A stretch of DNA of 64,000 nt from Roseiarcus sp963749715 (GTDB lineage: Bacteria > Pseudomonadota > Alphaproteobacteria > Rhizobiales > Beijerinckiaceae), in assembly GCA_963749715.1 (NCBI GenBank), contig CAVVNR010000001.1, positions 62,001-126,000 on the forward strand, written 5' to 3'. This document shows positions 54,028 to 63,368 of the stretch, piece by piece. Position 1 is the first letter of the stretch, and each line of letters opens with the position of its first letter. The notes under the pieces were generated by a model. That model ran no database searches. It was given only the letters and a program-made list of their open reading frames with translations, and was not told the DNA's origin. The position numbers and the translations under genes were made by a program.

Positions 54028-55359
54028 ATGGTGAGCCGCCGTTCGCTGCTGCAAGGGGCAGCCGCCCTGACCGCGTTGAGCTGGCCCCGTGGAGCTCTTG
54101 CTGAGGAATCTCCGGTCCCGATCATCTTCGTGCACGGCGACAGCGATCTGGCCGCGACGTGGGAGACCGTCATCTGGCGCTTCGAGAGCAACGGCTATCC
54201 GCGCGACCGCCTGTTTGCGATCAGCTTCACCGATCCGCAGGCGCGCGACGACGACACTGTGCCCCAACCCGACCGCTCCTCGACGCAGGACGAACTGCGC
54301 GAATTGAGCGCATTCATCGACAAGGCGCGCGTCGAGACCGGCGCGGACAAGGTCGCGCTGGTCGCGCTTTCGCGCGGCGGCAATTCGGTCCGCAACTACA
54401 TCGCCAACGGCGGCGGCGCGCATGTGAGCCATGCCGTGCTCGGCGGCACGCCAAATCACGGGGTCTTCGCCATCGACGCCTTGCCCGGCAGCGAGTACAA
54501 CGGTCGCGGAACGTTCCTCAGCAAACTCGACGGCGGCCCTAGCGAGACAACTCCGGGCGTGCCGTTTCTGACTTTGCGCAGCGACGGCTACGACCTATAC
54601 GCGCAGCCCGACGGGGCTTTTATCGGTCATCCGGGCACGCCGACCAACGTGACTTCGGAAGGACCCGCGCTGAAGGGGGCGACCAATCTTGTGCTTGATC
54701 GCGTCGATCATCGAGAGACTGCGCTCAGTCCTCGCGCCTTCGCCGAAATCTATGCGTTCATAGTCGGCCGCCCCCCTTCGCGAATTGCAATCGTGCCCGA
54801 ATCGGAGGTGACGCTGAACGGCGCCGTCACCGGCGTTGCGGGGCCGACCCCGACCAACCGTCCGGTCGAGGGCGCGAAGGTCGAGGTCTACGCCGTCGAT
54901 CCCGACACCGGCGAGCGAAAAGGCCCGGCGCTGATCGCCAAAACAACCGGCGCCGACGGCGTCTGGGGCCCCCTCAAGACCGACAGCGCAACCTCCCTCG
55001 AATTCGTAGTCGCGGCTCCGGGGACGCCGATCACCCACATCTACCGTTCGCCGTTTCCGCGGTCGTTCCCAAAGCTTGATCTTCGCCCTTCGACGGTGAC
55101 CCCGGACCCCGACGCAGGCGCAGAAATCCTGATGCGGCGGCCGCGCGGCTATTTCGGCTTGCCGCGCGACGTCGTCCTGCTCGACGGCAAGCAGCCGACC
55201 GACATTCCGCCCGGAGTTCCCGGGGTCTGGACGACAACGCTCAAATTGGAGACGCCGGAAAGCCGGCCCGTCGTCGCCGAATTCAACCAGGAACGGATTG
55301 TCGTCCGGCCGTGGCCGGCGAAAGACAATCACATCACAATCGCCGAGCTTACTTACTAA
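54028..55359 (+). CDS. Tat-exported alpha/beta hydrolase (lipase/esterase)
   Basis: 443 residues. Tat-like leader MVSRRSLLQGAAALTALSWP with ALA-E cleavage; then oxyanion-loop PIIFVHGDSDLAATWETV, nucleophile elbow ALSRGGNS (Ser in LSRGG), and a late His in VLDRVDHRETALSPRA. The last 180 residues form two beta-rich modules (VEVYAVDPDTGERKGPALI; VVLLDGKQPTDIPPG), resembling polyester-depolymerase-like accessory domains. GGGAGGA precedes the ATG. First of three co-directional genes for envelope proteins (hydrolase, P450-like, channel). Substrate unknown. Confidence 0.8.
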   Translation: MVSRRSLLQGAAALTALSWPRGALAEESPVPIIFVHGDSDLAATWETVIWRFESNGYPRDRLFAISFTDPQARDDDTVPQPDRSSTQDELRELSAFIDKARVETGADKVALVALSRGGNSVRNYIANGGGAHVSHAVLGGTPNHGVFAIDALPGSEYNGRGTFLSKLDGGPSETTPGVPFLTLRSDGYDLYAQPDGAFIGHPGTPTNVTSEGPALKGATNLVLDRVDHRETALSPRAFAEIYAFIVGRPPSRIAIVPESEVTLNGAVTGVAGPTPTNRPVEGAKVEVYAVDPDTGERKGPALIAKTTGADGVWGPLKTDSATSLEFVVAAPGTPITHIYRSPFPRSFPKLDLRPSTVTPDPDAGAEILMRRPRGYFGLPRDVVLLDGKQPTDIPPGVPGVWTTTLKLETPESRPVVAEFNQERIVVRPWPAKDNHITIAELTY

Positions 55360-55570
55360 GGGCTAAGAGCCTGACCCAAAAGTCTCTGGCGTCTGCCGGC
55401 ATGGCGCGATTCGACGGCGCCGGTTTCCGTCCGTCACAACACGGTCGCGTCACCCGGGATTCTCCTTTCTATCGTGCGGAATCGCAGCGCGGTCCGGTTG
55501 GCGGCGTGTTTGACGCACCTTGCGTCGTTCCCTACTGTCCGCGCTCCAAAGTGCAAGGGAGGAATCGAGG

Positions 55571-57166
55571 ATGGAACGACGCACGTTTCTGACTGGCGCC
55601 GGTGTGGCTGCTCTCCTGCCCGTCGCGGGAGGAGCCGCCGCCAAGGACCAAAGCCTCGGGGATGGCGGAACCGCCGCCCGTCAGGCTCCCGACCTCTCCG
55701 CGGCCTTGCAAAGATTTCGCGCCACCATCCCCAGCCATTTCGACCGCGAGTACGTCAACAACGCCGTGGTGCCATTTTTCCTCGGAAGCATCTTTGCCGG
55801 CGAGCGACCTGTCCTGCCGATGATCGACCTGCCGCTTACAAAACAGGATGCCATCCCCTGGGATTTTTGGGGCATGCTTTACGAAGACTGGAAGCCGACC
55901 CCTTCAGACGGCGTGACCGTTTTCCTCGAGGGGCTTGAGAACCGCGGCGATAACAATCTCCGCAAGCGCATCTATTTCACCGGGGTCACGCCTGACCTTT
56001 ACGCTCCGAAATATCAGGCCAAGGTTGTCGACTTTTTCGACAAGCTTCTCGATCCGAAGTTCGCCGATAAGCCGTTCATGCGCCACTACCTCGACTATTA
56101 TTGGGATATCTACTGGGACCTCCATCTCGGCGTGAAGGGCGGCGCGGTACCGCCTCAGGTCCGCACGGTCGGTGAGGCCTTCAACACAGTGCTCGCCTAC
56201 CGCAGTCCGCTGCAGGAGGTCGTCTACGAAAACTATATGACCGTGAGAGCGCTTCGGCCGTTCCTGACCAAATGGATCGACGCGCGGCTCGACGATATCG
56301 AGAACGGCCGGATCGCGGATCCCGACAAGACCATCGCCTATTATTGGCTCAAGAATGCGGGCGACGGGAAATACTTCGCCAAGAAGGACGTCGTCTTCGA
56401 ATGCTTCCACAATTTCGTGGCGTTCAGCCAATGGGGCAATTCCATCTTTGGCATCATAAATCGTCTCAACGAAAATGGCGGCGATCCGACGGTGCGGGCG
56501 GCCTTTCAAAAGACGATGAGCGGAGACTTCGACAACGCGAACGGGGCGCCCTTCACGCCGCTTGAGCTTCTGGTGATGGAGCTCTTTCGAACCATCTCGC
56601 CCAACGGCGGCAGCATTTCCGCGATCACGGACACAAGAGCCTCGTCTTTCTACGGCGGCTCTCCGTTCGCGCAATTCGGCGTGCCCTACGAGCGGCACTC
56701 GTACATGAATACGCCCCATACCGAGACGAGCTTCGACCCGCGGCTGTGGAAGGAGCCCGAGCGCTTCGACCCGGCACGCTACTTGAGCGTGCCGACGAGC
56801 GCCGAGATCGATGAGGCGAGATGCAAACAGATCGGGCTGCCGCGCTGCCCCTTCGACATTACCACGCTTCCCGTTAGCGACGGGCGCAAGACCGGCATCA
56901 CCAACAGCGGCTTCGGCACCGTGTTCGCCGTGTCGGACGGGAAACCGGCGCCGGTGTGCGACTACGCAGGATTCGCCCCGTTCGGCTTCGGCTATCGGCG
57001 CTGCCCCGGCGAGCAGATGACCATCGACGTGTTCGCGGACTTTCTCCGCAAGGTGTCGCGCGACAAGATCGTCTTCCACACTCTTCACCAACCGAATCCG
57101 GGAAGGGTTCCGGTTGGGCCGGGCGCGGTGATCGACGACGACATCGGGTTTAACCGGCAGGCCTAG
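55571..57166 (+). CDS. exported P450-type haem-thiolate protein
   Basis: 531 residues. N-terminus MERRTFLTGAGVAALLPVAG is a twin-arginine-type signal. The body has P450 landmarks: ExxR at Glu337-Arg340 (MELFRTISPN), the PERF segment WKEPERFDPARYL, and the Cys loop PFGFGYRRCPGEQ with haem-ligand Cys478. The I-helix region around His280 reads HNFVAFSQWGN and lacks the AGx[DE]T oxygen-activation motif, so a monooxygenase cycle is doubtful; the wording recalls CYP74-type hydroperoxide enzymes (tentative). About 65 extra residues lie between PERF and the Cys loop. RBS GGGAGGAATCGAGG. Export of a P450 is unusual. Confidence 0.8.
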   Translation: MERRTFLTGAGVAALLPVAGGAAAKDQSLGDGGTAARQAPDLSAALQRFRATIPSHFDREYVNNAVVPFFLGSIFAGERPVLPMIDLPLTKQDAIPWDFWGMLYEDWKPTPSDGVTVFLEGLENRGDNNLRKRIYFTGVTPDLYAPKYQAKVVDFFDKLLDPKFADKPFMRHYLDYYWDIYWDLHLGVKGGAVPPQVRTVGEAFNTVLAYRSPLQEVVYENYMTVRALRPFLTKWIDARLDDIENGRIADPDKTIAYYWLKNAGDGKYFAKKDVVFECFHNFVAFSQWGNSIFGIINRLNENGGDPTVRAAFQKTMSGDFDNANGAPFTPLELLVMELFRTISPNGGSISAITDTRASSFYGGSPFAQFGVPYERHSYMNTPHTETSFDPRLWKEPERFDPARYLSVPTSAEIDEARCKQIGLPRCPFDITTLPVSDGRKTGITNSGFGTVFAVSDGKPAPVCDYAGFAPFGFGYRRCPGEQMTIDVFADFLRKVSRDKIVFHTLHQPNPGRVPVGPGAVIDDDIGFNRQA

Positions 57167-57181
57167 GCTCTGGCGGCGGAC

Positions 57182-58108
57182 GTGGACGAAGGCCGACGCC
57201 GGATCAATCGCGTTGGATTTCTGGCGCTCTTGATATGGGTCGCGGGATCGCTGGCCCTCTTGAACGATGCGCGCGCCGGTTCTGCGCGCGACTATTTGAA
57301 CGCGCCGGTCGACACTTGGCTCGCCATTTATAACGCTGGGTATACGAGCGCGGTCACGCCCGAGGACGGAACGGACACCGTGCCGGGCATCCGCTCAAAC
57401 GTCTTCGCCCAGTCGCTCGTCCTCACCCGGATCATGGACTATTGGGGCCGCACCGGCGGTGTGTCGATCGTGCTGCCCTATGCGTTCCTGGATACGAGCG
57501 CCGGACCTTTCCGAGCCTCCGCGAACGGCGCGTCTGATATCGGCTTTCTGTGGCAGATGAACATATTTGGCGGACCGGCGCTGACCCGCGAGCAGTTTCA
57601 GTCGTTCATTCCGCAGACGTTCGCGAGCTTTCATTTGCTGGTGACGACGCCGCTCGGCGCCTACAATCCGACCTCGGCGATCAACCCGAGCGCCAACCGC
57701 TGGATGGTCTCTCCGACCGTCAATTTCAGCTATACGCCGGATCAGGGCTGGACCTGGGTCGAGACCTATGTTTCGGCGCGATTGTTCACCAACAACAACA
57801 ACTATCTGGCGGGCGGCGCGCAGACGCTTTCCCAGAAGCCGATCCTGCGCCTCGAGGAACATGTCAGCCGCAATGTGACAGATGCTCTGTGGCTGTCGCT
57901 GGACGCTTTCTACAATGTCGGCGGCGAAACAAGCATCGATAGGGTGGGCCAAGACAACATGGCGAACACGCTCAGGGTCGGCGCTGGCATGGGCTTGCGT
58001 CTATGGCGCGGCGCCGACCTTGGCCTCAACTACGAGCGCGTGGTGGCCAAACCCGCGGGCGAACCCGATTCGCAGACCGTGCGGTTCACTTTCAGGCAAT
58101 TGTGGTGA
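57182..58108 (+). CDS. outer-membrane channel, phenol-degradation MetA/SphA-like
   Basis: 308 residues. Signal peptide VGFLALLIWVAGSLALLNDARAG, then alternating amphipathic strands: VSIVLPYAFLDTS, FASFHLLVTTPLGAYNP, ANRWMVSPTVNFSYTPDQGWTWVETYVSARLFTNNNNY, ALWLSLDAFYNVGGETSID, RVGAGMGLRLWRGADLGLNYERVV and a C-terminal aromatic VRFTFRQLW, typical of outer-membrane barrels. Resembles the putative MetA-pathway transporter family. GTG start at 57182, 16 bases after the P450-like gene, so the two are surely one transcript. It probably lets the substrate in. Confidence 0.75.
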   Translation: MDEGRRRINRVGFLALLIWVAGSLALLNDARAGSARDYLNAPVDTWLAIYNAGYTSAVTPEDGTDTVPGIRSNVFAQSLVLTRIMDYWGRTGGVSIVLPYAFLDTSAGPFRASANGASDIGFLWQMNIFGGPALTREQFQSFIPQTFASFHLLVTTPLGAYNPTSAINPSANRWMVSPTVNFSYTPDQGWTWVETYVSARLFTNNNNYLAGGAQTLSQKPILRLEEHVSRNVTDALWLSLDAFYNVGGETSIDRVGQDNMANTLRVGAGMGLRLWRGADLGLNYERVVAKPAGEPDSQTVRFTFRQLW

Positions 58109-58394
58109 AGCATGCCGATCGCCACCACGTCGCGATAGGCGTGTAAGGCGGTGTTGGTGCGAGGGGCGCTTTGGGGTCGAGCGGACGCGTTCGCGTTTGT
58201 TTCTCGGGCCGTTGCTTCCCGCGCAATCGACGCCTTAGGCCGAAGTCCGCTTCCTCGCCCTTCCCGCGCGTTCGTGGGGCCGATCCTGAAGGGCAGCCCA
58301 GGGACCGAATGCATCCCTTCCGCGCACCTTGCGTTTGGGCATCAACGGACAGATTTGACGCACCGGACTTTTGACTAAGGGGCTAAGACGGCGC

Positions 58395-59075
58395 TCATTT
58401 CCCCGCGCATTCCTTCTGGACCCGCTCCAACGCCTGGGCGAAGCCGGTCAGCGAATAGGTGTCGATCGATTGGTGGCCTCTGAGCGAAGCGGCCTTGATG
58501 ACGAGTTTCGCGCCTTTGCGCATCTCCGTGATCAGAGCGCCTTCCTTGGCCGCGTTCTTCACCCAGAGGTTTCCCCCCTTCGGCAGCATCTCGAACGTCG
58601 TCTCATCGACCAAGGCGACCGGCGCCGGGGACGGGGCGTCGGGCGTCTTCGATTTGGCGTCGGGCTTCGGCGCTGGCTTCTCGCCCGGCTTTAGCTCGGG
58701 CTTTGCATCGGCGGCGTCACCCGCCGCAACGTCGAAGCCCATGATGAACGACACTTCGTTGCGCACCCCTTCCGCCGGGCGGTCGGAAATGAACGCGTAG
58801 CCGGGATCGCGTTTGAGGCTTGCAGGTTCGCGCGATTTCGGCTGGGCGAGGGTATAGCAGATGCGGCCCTTGCCGGCCTCGCCCACGAATACGTTCCAGT
58901 CGCCGAAGGTCGCGACCAGGGCGGGCTTGGCGGGCTCATTCTTCTTTTCCGTTTTCGCCATGGCCTTGGCGGGCTTGGTCGCGGCCGTCACATGCGGCGC
59001 GAGGGCGCCGGTCGCCCAGACTGCGACGCACAGGAGCCCAAGGGCGCGAAATGACGAATGGACGAGGCGGGTCAT
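58395..59075 (-). CDS. ialB: invasion-associated locus B family protein
   Basis: 226 residues. Signal peptide ALGLLCVAVWATGALAPHVTAA, then the IalB fold: FGDWNVFVGEAGKGRICYTLAQPK, PGYAFISDRPAEGVRNEVSFIMGF, a Pro/Lys/Asp linker, then ETTFEMLPKGGNLWVKNAAKEGALI and GHQSIDTYSLTGFAQALERVQKEC. Exported; role in virulence outside pathogens is unknown. Start 59075 chosen for its AGAGGA site and signal peptide. Confidence 0.85.
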   Translation of the reverse strand: MTRLVHSSFRALGLLCVAVWATGALAPHVTAATKPAKAMAKTEKKNEPAKPALVATFGDWNVFVGEAGKGRICYTLAQPKSREPASLKRDPGYAFISDRPAEGVRNEVSFIMGFDVAAGDAADAKPELKPGEKPAPKPDAKSKTPDAPSPAPVALVDETTFEMLPKGGNLWVKNAAKEGALITEMRKGAKLVIKAASLRGHQSIDTYSLTGFAQALERVQKECAGK

Positions 59076-59230
59076 CGACAACAATCCTCTGAGCCGGGCC
59101 CAAGTCCGGCCGGGCTGGCTTCCCTGCCGTCCGATCGGGGCGAAATTCCGGCCTTTCGCCTTGCCGGCGCGGGCAGGGGCTGCAATCCTGCATCTGGTTA
59201 ATGAAAAATGAGTAAAATTGGGAGCCCTTG

Positions 59231-60220
59231 ATGAAAGCCCTGATCTGTCCGTCGCTTGGCCCGGCCGAAAATCTCCAGGTGGCGGAGGTCGAGGGGCCAT
59301 CGCCTGGCGAGGGCGAGGCTTTGGTCGAGGTCGCCTATGCGGGCCTCAACTTCTTCGACACCTTGATCATCGAAGGCAAATACCAGCTCAAGCCCGCGCC
59401 GCCGTTTTCGCCGGGCGGCGAGTTCTCCGGCCATATCATTGGCCTGGGGCCCGGAGTGCATGGGTTTGGGGTCGGCGAAGCGGTCATGGGGTTCTGCGGT
59501 TACGGCGCGGCGGCGGAGCGGATCGCGATCACCACCAAGCGGCTGGCGCGCATCCCGGAGGGTCTTGAGCTCGACAGGGCGGCGGGGCTTTCGGTCGCCT
59601 ATGGCACGAGCCTGCACGCGCTCAAGCAGCGCGCCGAGATGAAGCCCGGCGAGACGCTGCTGGTGCTCGGCGCCTCGGGCGGCGTCGGGCTCGCGGCGGT
59701 CGAAATCGGCAAGGCGATGGGCGCTCGCGTGATCGCCGGCGCGTCCTCGGACGAAAAGCTCGCCTTCGCCCGCCGCTACGGCGCGGCCGAGACGATCAAC
59801 ACTGCCGCGGACGACTTGCGCGCGCGCCTCAAGGAGCTTGCCCCCAAAGGCGTCGATGTCGTCTACGATCCGGTCGGCGGCGCGCTGACTGAAGCGTCGC
59901 TCCGTTCGCTCGCCTGGAAAGGGCGCCTTTTGGTGATCGGCTTCGCCTCGGGCGAGATCCCCCGCCCGCCGCTCAACATTCCCTTGCTCAAAGGCTGCGA
60001 CATTCGCGGCGTCTATTGGGGCGAATTCACCGCCCGGGAGCCGGAAGCGCATCGTGAGAACATGGCTCAACTCATGGAGTGGGCCAAGTCCGGGACGCTT
60101 AGCGTTCACATCCACGCGAGATATGCGCTGGAGGATTACCGGAAGGCTTTCGAGGCGATCGCCAAGCGCCAGACGCTTGGCAAGACCCTGATTCGCTTTG
60201 CCGGCGCAGGCGCGAATTAA
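59231..60220 (+). CDS. NADPH:quinone oxidoreductase family protein
   Basis: 329 residues, zinc-independent medium-chain dehydrogenase. GroES-like N-domain (AGLNFFDTLIIEGKYQ, PPFSPGGEFSGHI), cofactor loop LLVLGASGGVGLAAVEIGKAM, ADP-binding VYDPVGGALTEASLRSL and the C-terminal LEDYRKAFEAIAKRQTLGKTLI. The structural zinc cysteines of alcohol dehydrogenases are missing. ATG at 59231 is directly after a TTG; the ATG is preferred. Divergent from ialB. Confidence 0.9.
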   Translation: MKALICPSLGPAENLQVAEVEGPSPGEGEALVEVAYAGLNFFDTLIIEGKYQLKPAPPFSPGGEFSGHIIGLGPGVHGFGVGEAVMGFCGYGAAAERIAITTKRLARIPEGLELDRAAGLSVAYGTSLHALKQRAEMKPGETLLVLGASGGVGLAAVEIGKAMGARVIAGASSDEKLAFARRYGAAETINTAADDLRARLKELAPKGVDVVYDPVGGALTEASLRSLAWKGRLLVIGFASGEIPRPPLNIPLLKGCDIRGVYWGEFTAREPEAHRENMAQLMEWAKSGTLSVHIHARYALEDYRKAFEAIAKRQTLGKTLIRFAGAGAN

Positions 60221-60301
60221 TCCAGCGGGTTGATATTCATGTTGCGACGCACAATATAGCGCCGGGATGAAGCGCCGAGGCCGAATTCGGCGAGGTCGAC
60301 G

Positions 60302-60916
60302 ATGGACGAGGCCAAATCATCCCAGGTTGAAATCCGGCGCCTTTGGCAGTCGGATAAGGAATCCTTCCGCGATCATTTGCTGAGGCTTGACGCGCGCAGC
60401 CGCCACGAGCGCTTCGGCGGCGGCATGTCAGACGATTTTCTTGTCCATTACGCAGAAAACTGCTTCGGCAAGGGCGATCTCGTGTACGGGGCCTTTGTCG
60501 ACGGCAAGATGGTCGGCGCGGCCGAGTTGCGCTCCAACCGGGCGATCTGGAGCGAGCAGGCGCCGTTCGGCCGCAACATTCACGCCGAGGCCGCGTTCTC
60601 GGTCGAATCGGACTATCGTCGCCACGGCATCGGCGAAAGGCTGTTCAAGCGCATCCGGCGCGCCGCCACCAATCATGGCGTTGAGACGATCGAGATCGTC
60701 TGCCTGCCCGACAATATCGGAATGCAGAACCTGGCGCGAAAGTTCAAAACCCAGTTCACGTTCGAGGAGAATGCTTTGACCGGCCGCCTGACGGCGCGCC
60801 AACCGACCGCATTCTCGCTGATACGGGAAGCCTCGGGCGATGCGCTCGACTTCGGCGCCGCCCTCTTCGACGCTCATTGGCGGGCGGCGGGGGAGGCGCG
60901 GGGCAAGAGCGAGTGA
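60302..60916 (+). CDS. GNAT-family N-acetyltransferase
   Basis: 204 residues. The acetyl-CoA loop is SVESDYRRHGIGERLFKRI (R/QxxGxG/A), followed by TIEIVCLPDNIGMQNLARKFKTQF. The N-terminal part (SFRDHLLRLDARSRHERFGGGMSD) matches the group often annotated as PatZ-like GNATs, but no ligase domain is present. Acceptor unknown. Confidence 0.85.
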   Translation: MDEAKSSQVEIRRLWQSDKESFRDHLLRLDARSRHERFGGGMSDDFLVHYAENCFGKGDLVYGAFVDGKMVGAAELRSNRAIWSEQAPFGRNIHAEAAFSVESDYRRHGIGERLFKRIRRAATNHGVETIEIVCLPDNIGMQNLARKFKTQFTFEENALTGRLTARQPTAFSLIREASGDALDFGAALFDAHWRAAGEARGKSE

Positions 60917-60978
60917 ACGCTTGTGGCCGGGGTCGATGACCCCGGTGGGCGCGACCAGCGATCACGCCCACAAGCCTG

Positions 60979-61512
60979 CTAGTGCCCGGCGAAAGAGACC
61001 AGACTGCGCACCGGGACGCCCATCGCTTCGATTTTGGCCGCGCCGCCGAGGTCGGGGAGGTCGATGACGAAACAGGCGGCGACCGCCTCGGCGCCCATCT
61101 GCCGCAAGAGCTTGATCGCCGCTTCCGCCGTCCCCCCAGTCGCGACCAGGTCGTCGACCAGGATGACCCGTTCGCCCTTGGAGACCGCATCCTCATGCAT
61201 CTCCATCTGGTCGAGGCCGTATTCGAGCGAATAGGGGATGGAGACCGTCGTGTGCGGGAGCTTGCCCTTCTTGCGGATCGGCACGAATCCTGCTGACAAT
61301 TGATGCGCGACCGCGCCGCCGAGAATGAAGCCGCGCGCTTCGATCCCCGCGACCTTTTCTATCTTCGTTCCGGCCCACGGCTGCACCAGCTCGTCGACCG
61401 CCCGGCGAAAAGCCCGCGCGTCGCCGAGCAGCGTCGTGATGTCGCGAAACAAAATGCCCTTTTTCGGGTAGTCCGGGATCGTGCGGATGGTGTCGGCGAG
61501 TTGCATCATCAA
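60979..61512 (-). CDS. apt: adenine phosphoribosyltransferase
   Basis: 177 residues, complete. Salvages adenine to AMP. IPDYPKKGILFRDITTLLGD, EARGFILGGAVAHQLSAGFVPIRKKGKLP, and the PRPP loop VILVDDLVATGGTAEAAIKLL are textbook Apt. Just 14 bases downstream of the Dps stop; both on the minus strand. Confidence 0.95.
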   Translation of the reverse strand: MMMQLADTIRTIPDYPKKGILFRDITTLLGDARAFRRAVDELVQPWAGTKIEKVAGIEARGFILGGAVAHQLSAGFVPIRKKGKLPHTTVSIPYSLEYGLDQMEMHEDAVSKGERVILVDDLVATGGTAEAAIKLLRQMGAEAVAACFVIDLPDLGGAAKIEAMGVPVRSLVSFAGH

Positions 61513-61526
61513 AGCTCGCTTTCAGC

Positions 61527-62063
61527 TCAGTCGTTCGCCCCCGGGCTGCCGCGGGTCGCCTCGAACAGGAACCATGTCCGCCGCTCGGTTTCATCGATCC
61601 AGTTCTCGATCAGGCTCGCGGTCGCCACGTCGCCGTAAGTGTCGCAAACGTTGTGGACCTGACGCATGATCGAGGTCAGGCGCTCGTTGTCGTCGCGCAG
61701 CTCCGCCAGCATGTCCTTCGGATCGACATAGTCGGCATCGTTGTCGAGAATGCGCTGCCGCCGGGCGATATCCCCGATCGAATGCAAGGTTGCGCCGCCG
61801 ATCTTGCGCGCCCGCTCGGCGATGTCGTCGGTCATGTCGAAAATCTGCTCGCCCTGCTCGTCGAGGAGCAGGTGGTAGTCGCGGAAATGCGGGCCGCTCA
61901 TGTGCCAGTGGAAGTTCTTGGTCTTCATATAGAGCGCGAACACGTCCGCCAACAATCCCGCGAGCGCCGCCGATATATCCCGCGTCGCCTCCGGCTTGAG
62001 GTCGGTCGGCGTGCCGAGGCGCTCGCGGACATGGGTCTCCTTCGCCGATTTCAACTTCGCCAT
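61527..62063 (-). CDS. dps: Dps-family ferritin-like protein
   Basis: 178 residues. Dodecameric iron store/DNA protector. KTKNFHWHMSGPHFRDYHLLLDEQGEQI contains the ferroxidase His/Asp/Glu set, followed by DMTDDIAERARKIGG. The N-terminal extension is short and basic. Start 62063 has GGAGG; the frame is open back to 62264 but that part is not family-like. Confidence 0.92.
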   Translation of the reverse strand: MAKLKSAKETHVRERLGTPTDLKPEATRDISAALAGLLADVFALYMKTKNFHWHMSGPHFRDYHLLLDEQGEQIFDMTDDIAERARKIGGATLHSIGDIARRQRILDNDADYVDPKDMLAELRDDNERLTSIMRQVHNVCDTYGDVATASLIENWIDETERRTWFLFEATRGSPGAND

Positions 62064-62536
62064 TGCGGCCTCCTCCAGTGCGTTTTTCGCGCCATCCCCT
62101 TGGAGCGACGACATCGCCCGCCCCAGCCTGATCGTCGCACGCCCCGTCCTATGATTCCAGCTTGACGCTTCGTGACCGCGCCTACCGGCTGTCGGCGACG
62201 CCAGCTCTTCCAAGCCACCGCCAAATTTAGCCAAATCCGGCCAAGCGCAGCCAAAGCCAATCAAAGAAAAGAGCTTGGATTTCCTTGGAGGCTCTTGGCC
62301 GTTTTGAGCCTTTTCAAGCGTTTACGCTGACCCCCGGCGGCGTTTTTTCTTTTGTGGGGGACCGCCGGCGCGCCGCGTCCCAATTGCGCCCCTTGCTCCC
62401 ATGCTCTCGATCAATTCGTCATGACGGAAAGCAGTGTACCACGGATTTCGTTTTTCAGAAAGCACGCGCCGGCAAATATTGTTCGCCTGCCGATTCCCCG
62501 CGGCTCGAGCCTCCGCCCGCCGCCGCGCGGCCGGCG
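62064..62536. other. non-coding gap with repeat copy D
   Basis: 473 bases between the Dps start and the sdhB stop. It contains repeat copy D (62219-62318). GCCGGCG/CGGC patches around 62340-62370 are low complexity; no gene is supported. Confidence 0.5.
62219..62318 (-). repeat. dispersed intergenic repeat, copy D
   Basis: Read on the minus strand: shares the 17-mer TGAAAAGGCTCAAAACG with copy C, then runs of CCAAG/AAATCC words, then TTGGC/TTTGG words (ATTGGCTTTGGCTGCGC and following), giving the same CAA-arm/TTGG-arm layout as copies A and B. Confidence 0.55.
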
Positions 62537-63316
62537 TCACAGCCGCCGCTCGACCATCATCGCCTTGATGTGGATGATCGCCTTGGCCGGATTGAGGCCC
62601 TTGGGGCAGGTCTTGGCGCAGTTCATGATCGTGTGGCAGCGGTAGAGGCGGAACGGATCCTCGAGATTGTCGAGCCGCTCGCCCTGTGCTTCGTCGCGCG
62701 AATCGATGAGCCATCGATAAGCCTGCAGCAGGACCGCCGGCCCGAGATAGCGGTCGCCGTTCCACCAATAGCTCGGACAGGAGGTCGAACAGCAGGCGCA
62801 GAGAATGCACTCATAGAGGCCGTCGAGCTTCGCCCGGTCCTCGGGCGACTGCAGCCACTCCTTCTCCGGCGGCGGCGTTGCGGTCTTCAGCCACGGCTCG
62901 ATCGAAGCGTGCTGAGCAAAGAAGATCGTGAGGTCGGGAACGAGATCCTTGATCACCTCCTGGTGCGGCAGCGGATAGATCGTCGCCGGCGCCGCGACCT
63001 CGTCGATGCCGCGGGTGCAGGCGAGCGTATTGAGCCCGTCGATGTTCATCGCGCACGAGCCGCATACCCCCTCGCGGCACGAGCGGCGGAAGGTCAGCGT
63101 CGAATCGATCTTGGCTTTGATCCAGATCAGCGCGTCGAGGACCATCGGCCCGCAATCGTCGCGGTCGACGAAATAGACGTCCATGCGCGGGTTCAAGTCG
63201 TCGTCCGGATTCCAGCGATAGATGCGGAATTCTGCGAGCCGCGCCGCGCTGGCTGGCTTCGGCCAGGTCTTTCCGGGTTTGATACGCGAGTTTTGGGGGA
63301 GGGTCAGTTGGACCAT
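62537..63316 (-). CDS. sdhB: succinate dehydrogenase iron-sulfur subunit
   Basis: 259 residues. Passes electrons from SdhA FAD to quinone. [2Fe-2S] site CREGVCGSCAMNIDGLNTLAC, [4Fe-4S] CILCACCSTSCPSYWW, [3Fe-4S] CHTIMNCAKTCPKGLNP, with RNPHDDL-like KYNPDDDLNP at the start. 52 bases after the sdhA stop; same operon. Ends GLNPAKAIIHIKAMMVERRL, complete. Confidence 0.96.
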   Translation of the reverse strand: MVQLTLPQNSRIKPGKTWPKPASAARLAEFRIYRWNPDDDLNPRMDVYFVDRDDCGPMVLDALIWIKAKIDSTLTFRRSCREGVCGSCAMNIDGLNTLACTRGIDEVAAPATIYPLPHQEVIKDLVPDLTIFFAQHASIEPWLKTATPPPEKEWLQSPEDRAKLDGLYECILCACCSTSCPSYWWNGDRYLGPAVLLQAYRWLIDSRDEAQGERLDNLEDPFRLYRCHTIMNCAKTCPKGLNPAKAIIHIKAMMVERRL

Positions 63317-63368
63317 TGCGGCTCATCCATTCCCGGAAGATCTTCCGACGCGCCCATCAGCGGGAACG

